DNA of 64,000 nucleotides from Opitutaceae bacterium (GTDB taxonomy: Bacteria > Verrucomicrobiota > Verrucomicrobiia > Opitutales > Opitutaceae): the NCBI GenBank assembly GCA_028280945.1, contig JANQKV010000006.1, positions 1 to 64,000 of the forward strand, read 5' to 3'. The notes under the pieces were generated by a model. That model was not told the origin of the DNA. It saw only the letters and a program-made list of their open reading frames with translations, and made no database searches. The translations under genes were made by a program, and so were the position numbers. Shown here piece by piece: positions 18,984 through 28,387 of the stretch. Each line of letters begins with the position of its first letter. Position 1 is the first letter of the stretch.

Positions 18984-20332
18984 CGCACGCCGGAACGACG
19001 GAGCGCGCCCTGCGAGTAGTCCCGCTCGGTGCGCTCAATGCTGAAGTCATACATCGGCATCTTGTTGTCCAAACCGATCGCCAGGTAGCGTCCGGCCACA
19101 AGATCGGTGTGCACTTCCAATGTGCTCCAGAAGGTCGGCACATCATAATAGTTGATGCAGTGGGCTTCCGAGACCCGCCATAGGTCGCCACGGTTGTCGT
19201 ATTGGTCGACGGCCAGGATCTGCCAGGAGTCCTCGTCAAAATACATCGTTCGACGGGAGTAGATGTGGCTCGTGCCCTCCTTCAGGCGAGCTTCTACCAC
19301 CCAGACGCGGTGCTTTTCGTAGCGGGTGAAGTCCTGGTTGATGTGCAGGGGACTCAGGATATCCTTCGGGTCGATCTGGTCGCTGTGCAGCTGGTAGGAG
19401 TTGTAGGGAACCAACATCTCACGCTTGCCGACGAGCTCCCACGTGTAGCGGTCGGGAGCGCCGTTGAACATGTCGAATTGATCACTCGTGCGCATGCCGT
19501 CCGCCGCGGTGCCGGGATTGTCGTAGGCGACCTGCGGCGCGCGGCGCACCCGGCGCTGGCCGGCGTTGTAGACCCAGGCCCGGCGCGGCTCGACAACCTG
19601 GTCGAGCGTTTCGTGCACCAGCAGAATGGTGCCGGCGAGACGCGGCGGTGCCTTCACCGATTGTTTGAAGAAGATGATGGTATTGTTGAGTTCGTCCGGT
19701 CCGATGTCCTCACGGGCATAGTTGAACCAAAACTCGTCCTCAAACTCGACCATGGTGTAGCGGCCCGAGCGCTGGGGGGCGGCCTGACCGATGGTGCGGA
19801 TGGCGGCGTCCCCGCGGTAACGCAGGAGATGGTTCCAGAGCACCTCGACTCCGTTTTCCGGCACCGGGAAGGGGATGCCACGAATCGCACCGGCGATACC
19901 TGCGCCATCATTGATCACTTGGGCCGTGGGGGCGAATTCCTTGGTGGCATCATAGATGCGCTGTGGAGCCGAAGCCGTCCGATGGGTTGGGTAAACCGGC
20001 ATCTTGTAGGTTTCCGGATAGGTCTCAAACATCGCAATCGCCCCTGCCGTGAGCAATTCTCGATACTCGCCGTAGTTGGCGGCCGTGATGGTGAACAGGG
20101 GCGACTCGTGGGCGAATGGATCCGGATGGTGGTCGCCCGACTGATAGCCGGCGGGAAGGGTGGTGATGCCGCCTTCCCATGCAGGAATGGTGCCTTCGGT
20201 GTTGCCGGCGCGCTCAGCTCCGAACGGGGTGAGGTCGTTGCCGAGGCGAGCGAGGTCGGAGCTACTGATATCAGCCAGCAGGAGAGATCCGGTCAGCAGG
20301 CTGCCAGTTAAGAAAAGAAGTGTTTTCATCAT
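18980..20332 (-). CDS. DUF1329 periplasmic protein (LolA/LolB-like fold expected)
   Basis: A 450-aa exported protein with signal sequence MMKTLLFLTGSLLTGSLLLA. Family features: LGNDLTPFGAERAGNTEGTIPAWEGG near the N-terminus, then GYQSGDHHPDPFAHE and PVYPTHRTAS, the central NGVEVLWNHLLRYRG, and the C-terminal YFDEDSWQILAVDQYDNRGDLWRV and MPMYDFSIER segments. DUF1329 proteins are predicted to resemble outer-membrane lipoprotein-sorting factors and could carry a hydrophobic cargo across the periplasm. Two Met codons start the reading frame; the leader is C/T-rich with no Shine-Dalgarno. It lies between the DUF1302 barrel and the YCF48 gene in one operon. Function inferred, family assignment firm. 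Confidence 0.9.
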   Translation of the reverse strand: MMKTLLFLTGSLLTGSLLLADISSSDLARLGNDLTPFGAERAGNTEGTIPAWEGGITTLPAGYQSGDHHPDPFAHESPLFTITAANYGEYRELLTAGAIAMFETYPETYKMPVYPTHRTASAPQRIYDATKEFAPTAQVINDGAGIAGAIRGIPFPVPENGVEVLWNHLLRYRGDAAIRTIGQAAPQRSGRYTMVEFEDEFWFNYAREDIGPDELNNTIIFFKQSVKAPPRLAGTILLVHETLDQVVEPRRAWVYNAGQRRVRRAPQVAYDNPGTAADGMRTSDQFDMFNGAPDRYTWELVGKREMLVPYNSYQLHSDQIDPKDILSPLHINQDFTRYEKHRVWVVEARLKEGTSHIYSRRTMYFDEDSWQILAVDQYDNRGDLWRVSEAHCINYYDVPTFWSTLEVHTDLVAGRYLAIGLDNKMPMYDFSIERTERDYSQGALRRSGVR

Positions 20333-20355
20333 GGAGGTGATGGGATCGGGCGGAA

Positions 20356-22317
20356 TTAAAATGCGAACTTGATGGTGGAAGAGAAGAAGTCCCGATCACC
20401 GATCAGGTTCTGCACTCCCGCGCCGGAATAGCCGACGTATTGGAGGTTGAGCGTCCATTGATTCTGCCAAACAAAGTCGGCTGAAATGCTGAGCGAGTTG
20501 CGTCCGTCCAGATAGTTGGAAAGAGGCGCGGGGCTGTTGCCGGAAACATCGTGTCCCCAAGCGACCGAAGGCAGGAAGTTCACTCCGGCGAAGACATTGT
20601 TGTATTCGAGGCGGGCCAACAGGCGATAACCCCAGGCAAAGTCGTCGGCGAAGAAGCTGGCCGGGGTGGCGGGCAGGCCGCCGCCGACCGCGTCCATGGC
20701 GGCCTGGGAGCCGGAGGTGAACGTGCCGGCGACTTCGTAACGCAGCACGTCCTTGGCCGGGATGTCAGCCCAGAGTCCGCCGACCTCACCAACTACGGTG
20801 AGTGAATCGGCCCCAAGGGTGGGCCCGAAGATCTTCGTCAGGGTTGTCTGAGCCGTCACGACATCGTGCGGACGCCAGCCGCGGATGATCTGGCCGTATT
20901 GACCGAAGAAATTGCCAATCTGGTTGGCCTGGCCGAAGCCCGGATTGAGCGTCGAGAGAGCGGCGAAGAGGAGCTCAACATCATCCACCTGCAGCGGCAC
21001 ATCCTGCTTGTAGGAAACCTCGCCTTGCCAGGCGATGCCGGTATTGCCGAGATCGGTGTTGAAGCTGCCGCCGATCATGAAGATGCCGTCCGGATATTCG
21101 AGGAAGTAGTTGGCCGTGTTCGCGGCGGTGAGAAGTCCGGTTTGTTGCGCGCCGTCCACGATGCCAATCGCGGAAGGGTAAAAAGGAGCAACCGGCCCAA
21201 GAAACGGACTCATGTCGATAACCTCTTGGGGAACGCCTTGGAAGGCAGCCCCGACCAGTGCTGCTGCGGCCTCCAGAGCGACCTGGGCGGGCACGCCGTT
21301 CTGGATCATGGCGGGAATCAGCAGGGTTTGGGTCAGCTGATTCGCCGTGCCGTTTACGACGGCGGGATCGATGGGGCCGGTTGGGGTGATGGCGTCAATC
21401 AGCGGAAGGCGGCTGTGGAAGTTGGCGACAAAGAGTCCGAACTCCGTGCCATTGAGGTTCTCCGCGAAATGCCGCAGGGCAAAGCCCCATTGGGTATAAT
21501 TGTTGGGGCCGTCGTTGCGGGCGCGTTTGATGGCGCCAAGGTTTCCTCCGTCGGCGAGGGCGCCGAACCCAAGGTAAACCGTGTCGCCTCCGATGGAGGC
21601 AAAGTCATTGGTCGAAAAGTAGGTGCCGGCCGCCTCGATGTCGGTATTGCGAAACTCCATCAGCCAGAAAGCTTCAACTGACGTATTGGCCGTGAGGTCG
21701 GCGGCGACCTTAACCATGTTGACCGGGAGGAAAGCCTCACGCAGCTCGGCTCCCGGGACCCGCAGATTCGCGACATCCACCGGGTTCACGATGTTATTGC
21801 CGTTGGGCAGGAACGTGCTTTCACCCCAGCTCACGACTTGGCGGCCGATGCGCAGATCGACCGGAACCTCCCCGATGTCGAAGCGGACCACGCCGAAGAG
21901 ATCGAGGTAATCGAGCCGGTTGGCGGCCTGGTCCTTTGCACCCGATGAGAGTGGTTTGTGCGGACGGGTGCCGTTTTCAAGCTCCTCGTCGTAGAGGTAA
22001 AAAGCACGTGCGAAGAGCGAGAAGTTATCGCCGAAGTTGAGCTCGAGATCGGAGGTGACTTTAAAGGCTTGGGAAACCCAGCCTTTTTCGAAGTTCAGGG
22101 TGCCGTCGTCGGAGTTGACGGAATTGGCGTTGCCGCCGTTGGCGACACCGTAGAGATCGGGGTCGGGGTCATCGAGACGGTAGATGCCACCAATGGACAA
22201 AGTGGTGTCGAAGCTACCACTCACGGTGTCGTTCGTGAACGTGATCGCGGGCGCTTGGAAAACTGCGAACAAGAAGACTACGACTCCGCGAATACGGGAG
22301 AGGGTCGAATTATGCAT
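20356..22317 (-). CDS. DUF1302 outer-membrane protein
   Basis: A 653-aa protein with a signal peptide (about 1-24) and a beta-barrel-like sequence ending STIKFAF with a terminal Phe. DUF1302 hallmarks include LSIGGIYRLDDPDPDLY, KVTSDLELNFGDNFSLFARAFY, LDYLDLFGVVRFD, RIGRQVVSWGESTFLPNGNNIVNPVDV and LNPGFGQANQIG. The ATG at 22317 is preferred over one 12 codons upstream because it yields a standard signal peptide. It is the first gene of the minus-strand operon DUF1302-DUF1329-YCF48-RND. In this context it probably forms the outer-membrane end of a hydrophobic-compound trafficking route. Confidence 0.88.
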   Translation of the reverse strand: MHNSTLSRIRGVVVFLFAVFQAPAITFTNDTVSGSFDTTLSIGGIYRLDDPDPDLYGVANGGNANSVNSDDGTLNFEKGWVSQAFKVTSDLELNFGDNFSLFARAFYLYDEELENGTRPHKPLSSGAKDQAANRLDYLDLFGVVRFDIGEVPVDLRIGRQVVSWGESTFLPNGNNIVNPVDVANLRVPGAELREAFLPVNMVKVAADLTANTSVEAFWLMEFRNTDIEAAGTYFSTNDFASIGGDTVYLGFGALADGGNLGAIKRARNDGPNNYTQWGFALRHFAENLNGTEFGLFVANFHSRLPLIDAITPTGPIDPAVVNGTANQLTQTLLIPAMIQNGVPAQVALEAAAALVGAAFQGVPQEVIDMSPFLGPVAPFYPSAIGIVDGAQQTGLLTAANTANYFLEYPDGIFMIGGSFNTDLGNTGIAWQGEVSYKQDVPLQVDDVELLFAALSTLNPGFGQANQIGNFFGQYGQIIRGWRPHDVVTAQTTLTKIFGPTLGADSLTVVGEVGGLWADIPAKDVLRYEVAGTFTSGSQAAMDAVGGGLPATPASFFADDFAWGYRLLARLEYNNVFAGVNFLPSVAWGHDVSGNSPAPLSNYLDGRNSLSISADFVWQNQWTLNLQYVGYSGAGVQNLIGDRDFFSSTIKFAF

Positions 22318-22541
22318 GGATGATGTAAGTTTGCTTGGTTCCAATCGCACCATAGGCCAGAATGGGTGAGTTCGATTGGATTTCAGCCAGCGCTAGGGGT
22401 TTGGCCGGTCTAATTTGCGCGAACATATACGGAGGTGATTCCGGTCGAGCAAAGCCAAAAGACGAACGGGTTGCCGATTGTGACGATTTGGTGAATCCGT
22501 CTTGCCGCCCCGAAAAATCGGCTAAGGTGTCGGTTCTTCGT

Positions 22542-25430
22542 ATGCAGATTGAAACTCACATTCATGTCAAAGGGGCGCGGGAACACAATCTGCAGAACCT
22601 CGAGCTGCGCCTGCCGCGGGGAAAACTGATCGTGATCACCGGACCCTCGGGTTCCGGCAAATCCTCCCTGGCGTTCGATACCATCTATGCGGAGGGACAC
22701 CGCAAATACATGGAATCGCTGTCGACTTCGGCCCGCCAGACTCTGGCCCAGCTTCCGCGTCCCGACGTCGACTATGTACACGGCCTTTCTCCGGTGCTCG
22801 CGATCGAGCAACGCACCGCAGGTGAATCGCCTCGCAGCACCATTGCCACGGTCACTGAAGTCGCGGACTACGCGCGCCTGCTGTGGGCGTTGCATGGGGA
22901 ACAGTATTGCCCGAAGGACGGCGGGCGGGTTTTGCGGCGCTCGTTGGACGACAACGTGCAACGGGTTTTGGCCGAGGCGGCGGGACAGCGGATCATGGTC
23001 ATGGCCCCGGCCTTGGAGGCCAAGGCGAGTGTGCTGCGCGACGAGTTGCCGCGTCTGCGCCAGCGAGGATTTCAACGGGTGCGCATCGACGGCGAAATCA
23101 AGTCGCTCGATGATCCCAAAGTTGTTCCGGATGGGCGTGGCGTTATTCCGCTCAAGGTCGACCTCGTGGTCGATCGACTTGTCGCTGCGACTGATCAACG
23201 CAGCCGTCTCGCCGATTCCCTGGAACTGGCGTTTCGCGAAGGCAGCGATCGGGCGACGGTTTTGGCCCAGAAGGATCGTGATGCGCCGTGGCGGGAGATT
23301 TCCCTGAGCCAGTCGTTGGCGTGTGAATTGTGCGGCGACGTTTTTGAGAAACTCACGCCCCAGCATTTCTCATTCAACCATCGCCAGGGCGCCTGCCCGA
23401 CGTGTGGCGGACTCGGTCGCAAACTCAGTTTTGCGCCGGATCTGGTTGTGCCGGACAAGACCAAGAGTGTGCGGGGTGGGGCGATCAAACCCTGGCGGTT
23501 GGGCGGTAAGAATTTGATCATTCGCCACAACGCCGTACTTAAGCAGTTGGCCGAGCAACTGCCGTTCGACGCCAATGCCCCCTGGGAGGAGTTGCCGGAG
23601 GAGGTGCACCACACGCTTTTGCACGGTGCAGGCGATCGATTGTTTGCCTTTAAGCTCAAGCGCATGCGCGAACCCAAGGCCATGCCGTTCCCTGGGATCA
23701 TCGCGGAGCTCGAGGAGTCCTGGCGCAATACCGCGAGTGAAGGGTTTCGAGCCCGGCTCACCACATTCATGATCCGGGGCGAGTGTCCGGAGTGCCATGG
23801 CTCTCGCCTTAATGCGCGCAGTGGCGCCGTCATCGTGCGGGCGGGTGAGGAGCGGCTGCGGTTGCCCGATTTCATGGCCATGGATGTCAAGCGTGCACAC
23901 GCGGTTGCGCAGACGCTGGCCGATCAGTTTGGCGGCAGGGAGGCACTGAGAGATGTCGTCACCGGCATCGAACAGCGGTTGGGATTTCTGGAAGAGGTTG
24001 GATTGGGTTATCTCACCCTCGACCGGGACTACGGTACGCTCTCGGGTGGGGAGTCCCAGCGGGTACGATTGGCCACCCAGCTGGGGATGGGTTTGATGGG
24101 GGTGATTTATGTGCTGGATGAGCCCAGCATTGGATTGCACCCGGCGGACAATCAGGCGCTTCTCCGTCTGCTGCAGGATTTGCGTGACCGTGGCAACACC
24201 GTCCTTGTGGTGGAGCACGATGAGGACACGATGCGGATCGCCGATGAGATCCTGGAAATTGGTCCCGGGGCGGGTTCGGAGGGCGGACGGGTTCTTTTTC
24301 AAGGGACACCGGCCGGCCTGATCAACGCGCCCCGCAAGACCTCGGTAAGTGGTCCCTATCTGGCGCGCAGTTCGCGGGTCGAGCGGGAGGCGAAACCACG
24401 CCGCGCCGATCAGGGGTTTCTTACCGTGCGGGAGGCGAGGGCGAACAACCTGCAGGGTGTGGACGCAAAGTTTCCCGTGGGCATGTTGACCGTCGTCACG
24501 GGCGTTTCAGGTTCGGGCAAGAGCACGCTTGTCAACGATGTGCTCGCGGCGGCCGCGGCGAAAAAGCTCAACGGGGCCAAATCGGTTCCGGGGCTTCATC
24601 GCAGCATCGAAAACTTGGACTTCTTCCAAAAGCTTGTGCAGGTCGACCAATCGCCGATTGGGCGCAGCCCCCGTTCCAACCCGGCGACTTATACGAAGCT
24701 GCTCGATGCCTTGCGCAACCTGTACGCCCAGGTGCCGCTCGCCAAGGTGCGTGGCTACAAGGCCAGCCGTTTCTCCTTTAATGTCCGCGGCGGCCGCTGC
24801 GAAAAGTGCCAGGGCGACGGGGCGATCAAACTCGACATGCAGTTCATGGCCGATGCCTACGCGCCGTGCCCGAGTTGCGAGGGACGTCGCTTCAATCGCG
24901 AGACCCTGGAGGTGCTGTTTCATGGTCATTCCATCGCCGACGTGCTCGCCATGACCGTGCGCGATGCGATGCAGCTTTTTCGCAACATCCCGAAGGTGAT
25001 GGACAAGCTCGAAACCCTGGCGGCCGTGGGCTTGGGCTATCTGCAGCTCGGCCAGTCCGCCACCACGCTTTCGGGCGGTGAAGCCCAGCGGTTGAAACTC
25101 TCGCTCGAGCTCTCCAAACGCCAACAGGGCGAAGTGCTCTACATTTTGGACGAGCCCACCACCGGCCTGCACTGGGTGGACATTCAGAACCTGATGGACC
25201 TGCTCTTCAAACTCCGCGATGCCGGCAACACCGTGATCGTGATCGAGCACAACCTCGATGTCATCAACCTTGCGGACTGGATTGTCGACCTGGGCCCCGG
25301 CGGTGGCACCGCGGGAGGAGAGATCGTCTACAGCGGCGAACGCGCTGGCATCGAAAAGAAAGAGCGCAGCCAAACCGGGGCTGCGCTTCGCCGTTGGGCG
25401 AAGCCGGTTGGAGCAGAGTCACCACGCTGA
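22542..25430 (+). CDS. uvrA: Excinuclease ABC subunit A
   Basis: A 962-aa nucleotide-excision repair damage sensor. Two ABC ATPase units are present: Walker [10 protein letters not shown] (near 34) with LSGGESQRV and [11 protein letters not shown], and Walker [10 protein letters not shown] (near 655) with LSGGEAQRL and [10 protein letters not shown]. Zinc-finger pairs CELC...CPTC (near 261) and CEKC...CPSC (near 753) are intact, as is [16 protein letters not shown]. The distance between the first ABC part and the first zinc module matches classical UvrA, so the UvrB-binding region is present and this is not the shorter UvrA2 type. The frame is open 60 codons further upstream, but homology begins at [16 protein letters not shown]. 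No uvrB is nearby. Confidence 0.95.
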   Translation: MQIETHIHVKGAREHNLQNLELRLPRGKLIVITGPSGSGKSSLAFDTIYAEGHRKYMESLSTSARQTLAQLPRPDVDYVHGLSPVLAIEQRTAGESPRSTIATVTEVADYARLLWALHGEQYCPKDGGRVLRRSLDDNVQRVLAEAAGQRIMVMAPALEAKASVLRDELPRLRQRGFQRVRIDGEIKSLDDPKVVPDGRGVIPLKVDLVVDRLVAATDQRSRLADSLELAFREGSDRATVLAQKDRDAPWREISLSQSLACELCGDVFEKLTPQHFSFNHRQGACPTCGGLGRKLSFAPDLVVPDKTKSVRGGAIKPWRLGGKNLIIRHNAVLKQLAEQLPFDANAPWEELPEEVHHTLLHGAGDRLFAFKLKRMREPKAMPFPGIIAELEESWRNTASEGFRARLTTFMIRGECPECHGSRLNARSGAVIVRAGEERLRLPDFMAMDVKRAHAVAQTLADQFGGREALRDVVTGIEQRLGFLEEVGLGYLTLDRDYGTLSGGESQRVRLATQLGMGLMGVIYVLDEPSIGLHPADNQALLRLLQDLRDRGNTVLVVEHDEDTMRIADEILEIGPGAGSEGGRVLFQGTPAGLINAPRKTSVSGPYLARSSRVEREAKPRRADQGFLTVREARANNLQGVDAKFPVGMLTVVTGVSGSGKSTLVNDVLAAAAAKKLNGAKSVPGLHRSIENLDFFQKLVQVDQSPIGRSPRSNPATYTKLLDALRNLYAQVPLAKVRGYKASRFSFNVRGGRCEKCQGDGAIKLDMQFMADAYAPCPSCEGRRFNRETLEVLFHGHSIADVLAMTVRDAMQLFRNIPKVMDKLETLAAVGLGYLQLGQSATTLSGGEAQRLKLSLELSKRQQGEVLYILDEPTTGLHWVDIQNLMDLLFKLRDAGNTVIVIEHNLDVINLADWIVDLGPGGGTAGGEIVYSGERAGIEKKERSQTGAALRRWAKPVGAESPR

Positions 25431-25442
25431 ATTGCGACCGAA

Positions 25443-25973
25443 TCAGGAAACTCCTGCGTTCATCACTTCATCAATGATCTGGTGAACCCGGGATTCACGG
25501 GTTTCAGGGCGTTTTGCCGATTCAATCAGGTGACAGAATCCTCGTCGCTTACCAGGGGTGAGCTGTGACCACGTGTTTCGCAAAACGGGGCGTCGATCCA
25601 GCTCTACTTGCAGTTCCCTTGGCACGTGCACCGTGTCCTGGCCGGCTGGCACAAGTCGGCAGGATACGGTGCGGCCGAGCGACTTTTTCAGCTCCCGTCG
25701 CAGTCGCTTCGAGAGGATCAAATACCAACGACCTCGCTGGGGCTGGCACGCGCCTTCAAAGTGCGCATCATCGATCCATCCCATCACGCGAAGGCGAAGG
25801 CTGTCGTTGAGCCTCAATTGTCTGGCGGCACTGTCCGGCAGATAGACGACATGATAAGCCATGCGCCCAAAATCACGCAGGGTGATTTCGGCATTGAAGA
25901 TCGACTCTATCGGCTTGTTGCCCAGGGGGCAGTCAGGCTCCGGGGAACTGTTCGTGGATGACGACTTTTTCAT
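25443..25973 (-). CDS. DUF1905/YdeI-like protein
   Basis: A 176-aa protein with an N-terminal DUF1905 domain (FNAEITLRDFGRMAYHVVYLPDSA, then RLRVMGWIDDAHFEGACQP and LSKRLRRELKKSLG) and a short C-terminal YdeI/OmpD-associated-like helical tail (LTPGKRRGFCHLIESAKRPETRESRVHQII). Function is not established; YdeI-type proteins have been linked to bacteriocin or antimicrobial resistance in other bacteria. Its start lies inside the end of the nitroreductase gene (41-bp overlap), so the two are probably co-transcribed. The overlap is needed because the DUF1905 homology begins close to the chosen start. Confidence 0.75.
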   Translation of the reverse strand: MKKSSSTNSSPEPDCPLGNKPIESIFNAEITLRDFGRMAYHVVYLPDSAARQLRLNDSLRLRVMGWIDDAHFEGACQPQRGRWYLILSKRLRRELKKSLGRTVSCRLVPAGQDTVHVPRELQVELDRRPVLRNTWSQLTPGKRRGFCHLIESAKRPETRESRVHQIIDEVMNAGVS

Positions 25974-26544
25974 CCGCCAGGCGCGGACCGCGGTCCCACG
26001 CGGGTTTGGCTTCCTTGCCTACGGGAATCATGAAGCTGAGCACATGGTCCGAAGGCAGGTTGATGATCTTGGCCACGGCCCCGGCATCAAAACCAATCAT
26101 GGGGCATGAGTCATAGCCCATGCCGCGCGCCGCGAGCATCAGGGTCATGCCCGCAAGGGCCGACGAGCGAATGCCCTCGTCGCGGATCAATTGATCTTTG
26201 CCTTCGTAGAACGGCTTCACCATCGGGCCGAGGATGTCCTGCACCGCTTGCGGAGCATGGCCCCAGTAGAGCGCCGGGTCGGCCATATGGGCCGTCAGAT
26301 CGGCGCACATGATGAAGAGCACACTGGCTTCCTCGACGTGAGCTTGATCCCACGCGGCCGCTCGGATCTCACGCTGGCGGGCTTTGTCGCGAATCACCAC
26401 CAAGCGGTAGTTTTGCATGTTGAAGGAGGAGGGGGCCAGCTTGGTCAAACGGATGAGCTCAGCCAGATCGGCTTCGGGCATCACGTGCTCGGGGTCAAAG
26501 TGCTTAACGGAGCGTCGGCTCTCGATGGTTTCAGTAGTGGTCAT
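25933..26544 (-). CDS. Nitroreductase family FMN oxidoreductase
   Basis: A 203-aa flavoprotein of the nitroreductase superfamily. The FMN-binding start TIESRRSVKHFDPEH, the segment LAPSSFNMQNYRLVVIRD and the C-terminal LAARGMGYDSCPMIGFD and FMIPVGKEA are typical. It would reduce nitro compounds or quinones with NAD(P)H in the cytosol; the physiological substrate is unknown. The ATG at 26544 is chosen because the family begins there; 31 further codons upstream are open but not conserved. It is followed by the ydeI-like gene with a 41-bp overlap. Confidence 0.85.
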   Translation of the reverse strand: MTTTETIESRRSVKHFDPEHVMPEADLAELIRLTKLAPSSFNMQNYRLVVIRDKARQREIRAAAWDQAHVEEASVLFIMCADLTAHMADPALYWGHAPQAVQDILGPMVKPFYEGKDQLIRDEGIRSSALAGMTLMLAARGMGYDSCPMIGFDAGAVAKIINLPSDHVLSFMIPVGKEAKPAWDRGPRLADEKVVIHEQFPGA

Positions 26545-26707
26545 GCAAATTAAGGATGAATGGGGACCGCACCAAACGAGGCTTGGGCGCACCGTCAATC
26601 CGGCCGAGCGATTCCCGGCGCATGAAGGTTCTGCCAAACTTTTTCCAAAAAAGATGAATCCTAACCGCGCCCGCGGCGTCGTAGGCTTTGTAAAGATTCA
26701 TTGTATC

Positions 26708-27160
26708 ATGAAATACCCAACCATCACTGCCTTTCTAGCTGTTGTTTTGTTGTTTGCCGGATGTTCCGCGCCGGGAACCCATGAACGACGGGGAACAGAA
26801 ATTGGTGCTGTCAGTGGAGCGATCCTCGGCGGCATCATCGGCCACCAGTCCGGCGAGACCGCCGCGGGAGCTGCGCTTGGTGCCGCCGTCGGGGGCACCG
26901 CCGGGGCTGCGATTGGTGCGGCCCAGGATCGCGAAGAGGACCGCCGCTACGAACGTGGCGCCATGCGCGCCGAACCCAAAACGGATGAGTTCGGCTACAC
27001 GTTTCAGGAATACGTCGATCTCATGACCGATGAAGAAATGGAGATCCTCCAGGCCCGGGCTGATGCCCGGCCTAGTGTGCCTCTTTCGAATCTACTGACG
27101 GATCAGGAGAAGGCCAACCTTCGCCTCCGGGCCGAGGGTAACCGCGAAATTGGCCGGTAG
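26708..27160 (+). CDS. Glycine-zipper lipoprotein
   Basis: A 150-aa protein with a lipoprotein signal peptide: MKYPTITAFLAVVLLFAGCS has the lipobox FAGC with Cys19 as lipidation site. Residues about 35-75 form a glycine-zipper segment (GAVSGAILGGIIGHQSGETAAG, AALGAAVGGTAGAAIGAAQ) of the YMGG/OmpA-linker-like type, which packs in membranes. The C-terminal half is acidic and helical (FQEYVDLMTDEEMEILQARAD). It probably sits in the outer or inner membrane and may be stress-related, as other glycine-zipper lipoproteins are. It is a single gene followed by a strong terminator. Confidence 0.8.
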   Translation: MKYPTITAFLAVVLLFAGCSAPGTHERRGTEIGAVSGAILGGIIGHQSGETAAGAALGAAVGGTAGAAIGAAQDREEDRRYERGAMRAEPKTDEFGYTFQEYVDLMTDEEMEILQARADARPSVPLSNLLTDQEKANLRLRAEGNREIGR

Positions 27161-27185
27161 CCCACAAATGCTTCTTTCTTGCTCA

Positions 27186-27213
27186 CGGCGGATCCAGATC
27201 CGCCGTTTTTTTT
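27186..27213 (+). terminator. Rho-independent terminator
   Basis: CGGCGGATC and GATCCGCCG form a perfect 9-bp stem with a 2-nt loop, directly followed by eight T residues. It ends the glycine-zipper lipoprotein transcript. Confidence 0.92.
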
Positions 27214-27284
27214 GAGAAAACCTGTAACTCTGGAGCTGTCTTGAGGGTTCTTTCCCCAACCAACGATTTTAACCCCCTGACGTC

Positions 27285-28241
27285 ATGCTCCTGAAAACTC
27301 GCTCCTTCTCCTTCGCTTCCCTTTTTGCCGCGCTGCTTCTGGCTGGTCCCGTTTCCGCCAAGATCGAGCGGAACGTGCACCGGACCTTCTCAGTTGATCC
27401 GGGAGGCCTCGCGTACCTGTCCACCCAGGGAGGTGACATCGTGGTGACCTCGGGTGCCGTCGATACCGTTGAGGTGCACGCCCGCCTGATTTTCCCGCGA
27501 GCCGATTCGGAAGCCGAGGCAGACCGAATCATGGACCAACTGGATCTCAGCATGACAGAGGATGAGCGGGGAGTCCGTGTCACCACCCAACGAGTCAAAG
27601 GCGAATCCGGTTGGTTTAACTGGAGAAGCTCCAATCGTGTTTCCGTTGATTTAAATGTCGTCGTGCCGAGCGAATACGACGTCGAAGCCCGCACCTCCGG
27701 GGGAGACATTGAGATCTCTGATCTTTCCGGCGATGTGCTGGCCCGCACCAGCGGCGGTGACATAGAAGTCGGACATATTGATGGACCGGTCAACATCAGC
27801 ACCTCAGGTGGCGATATCGAAGTGGCTTATGCCTACGGCCCGGTGAAAGCATCCACCTCAGGTGGTGACGTGCACGTGAGAGAGGCGGAGGGCTCGGTCA
27901 ACGCCAGCACGAGCGGCGGAGACATTCGCATCGGTCGGGTTGAGGGAGAGCTCAAGGCGTCCACCAGCGGCGGAGATATCACTGCCCGTATTCAAGGAGA
28001 GCTGACAAAAGATGCCCTGCTGAGCACCTCCGGCGGCGATGTGACGGCATGGGTCGAAGAGGGGATCTCCTTCGATCTGGATGCGCGCACGAGTGGCGGC
28101 AGCGTGCGAGCCGATGGCATCACGATTCGTATCGATCAAGGCGGGGTCGGCAAAAGCAAACTCGTAGGCGAGGTGAATGGCGGCGGTCCCGAGCTCAAGC
28201 TTCGCACCAGTGGGGGCAGTGTGCGGGTGAAGACCTCCTGA
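27285..28241 (+). CDS. Exported DUF4097 repeat protein (TSGGD beta-helix-like repeats)
   Basis: A 318-aa protein with a signal peptide (about 1-25, ending PVSA). After an N-terminal domain, residues about 130-318 carry a repeat of 18 aa with core TSGGD: the copies read ARTSGGDIEISDL, ARTSGGDIEVGHI, ISTSGGDIEVAYA, ASTSGGDVHVREA, ASTSGGDIRIGRV, ASTSGGDITARIQ, then STSGGDV and two TSGGS copies. This is the DUF4097 family, predicted to form a beta-helix or beta-solenoid. Function is unknown; such proteins occur in cell-envelope stress settings. A diverged second family member lies downstream, separated by a terminator. The leader is C-rich with no Shine-Dalgarno. Confidence 0.85.
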   Translation: MLLKTRSFSFASLFAALLLAGPVSAKIERNVHRTFSVDPGGLAYLSTQGGDIVVTSGAVDTVEVHARLIFPRADSEAEADRIMDQLDLSMTEDERGVRVTTQRVKGESGWFNWRSSNRVSVDLNVVVPSEYDVEARTSGGDIEISDLSGDVLARTSGGDIEVGHIDGPVNISTSGGDIEVAYAYGPVKASTSGGDVHVREAEGSVNASTSGGDIRIGRVEGELKASTSGGDITARIQGELTKDALLSTSGGDVTAWVEEGISFDLDARTSGGSVRADGITIRIDQGGVGKSKLVGEVNGGGPELKLRTSGGSVRVKTS

Positions 28242-28270
28242 CCGATTTTCCAGTAGTGTTGGACCTGATG

Positions 28271-28301
28271 GGCCGGCGGAAACGCCGGCCTGTTTGTTTT
28301 T
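28271..28301 (+). terminator. Rho-independent terminator
   Basis: GGCCGGCG and CGCCGGCC form a perfect 8-bp stem with a GAAA tetraloop, followed by TGTTTGTTTTT. It lies 29 bp after the first DUF4097 gene. Confidence 0.88.
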
Positions 28302-28364
28302 GCGTAGTTTTACGTAGCGGTGGCCTGCGCAGGAATACGGGCTTCTTTTGATTTGCGAAAATGT

Positions 28365-28380
28365 TAGGGTGTATACCCTA
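28365..28380. promoter_or_regulatory. Palindrome TAGGGT-GTAT-ACCCTA upstream of the second DUF4097 gene
   Basis: A 16-bp dyad with 6-bp perfect arms ends 7 bp before the ATG at 28388 and overlaps an AT-rich TATATATG stretch. The core GTGTATAC resembles operators of YtrA-type GntR repressors. If it is an operator, it would block initiation or translation directly. No regulator gene is adjacent. Confidence 0.4.
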
Positions 28381-28387
28381 TATATGT

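Noticed and set aside
20866..21681. Plus-strand frame of 271 aa
   Set aside because: Fully antisense to the DUF1302 gene, which has strong family motifs.
27670..28240. Repeated DNA units that might suggest a CRISPR-like array
   Set aside because: The units are in-frame 18-codon protein repeats (TSGGD) without unique spacers.
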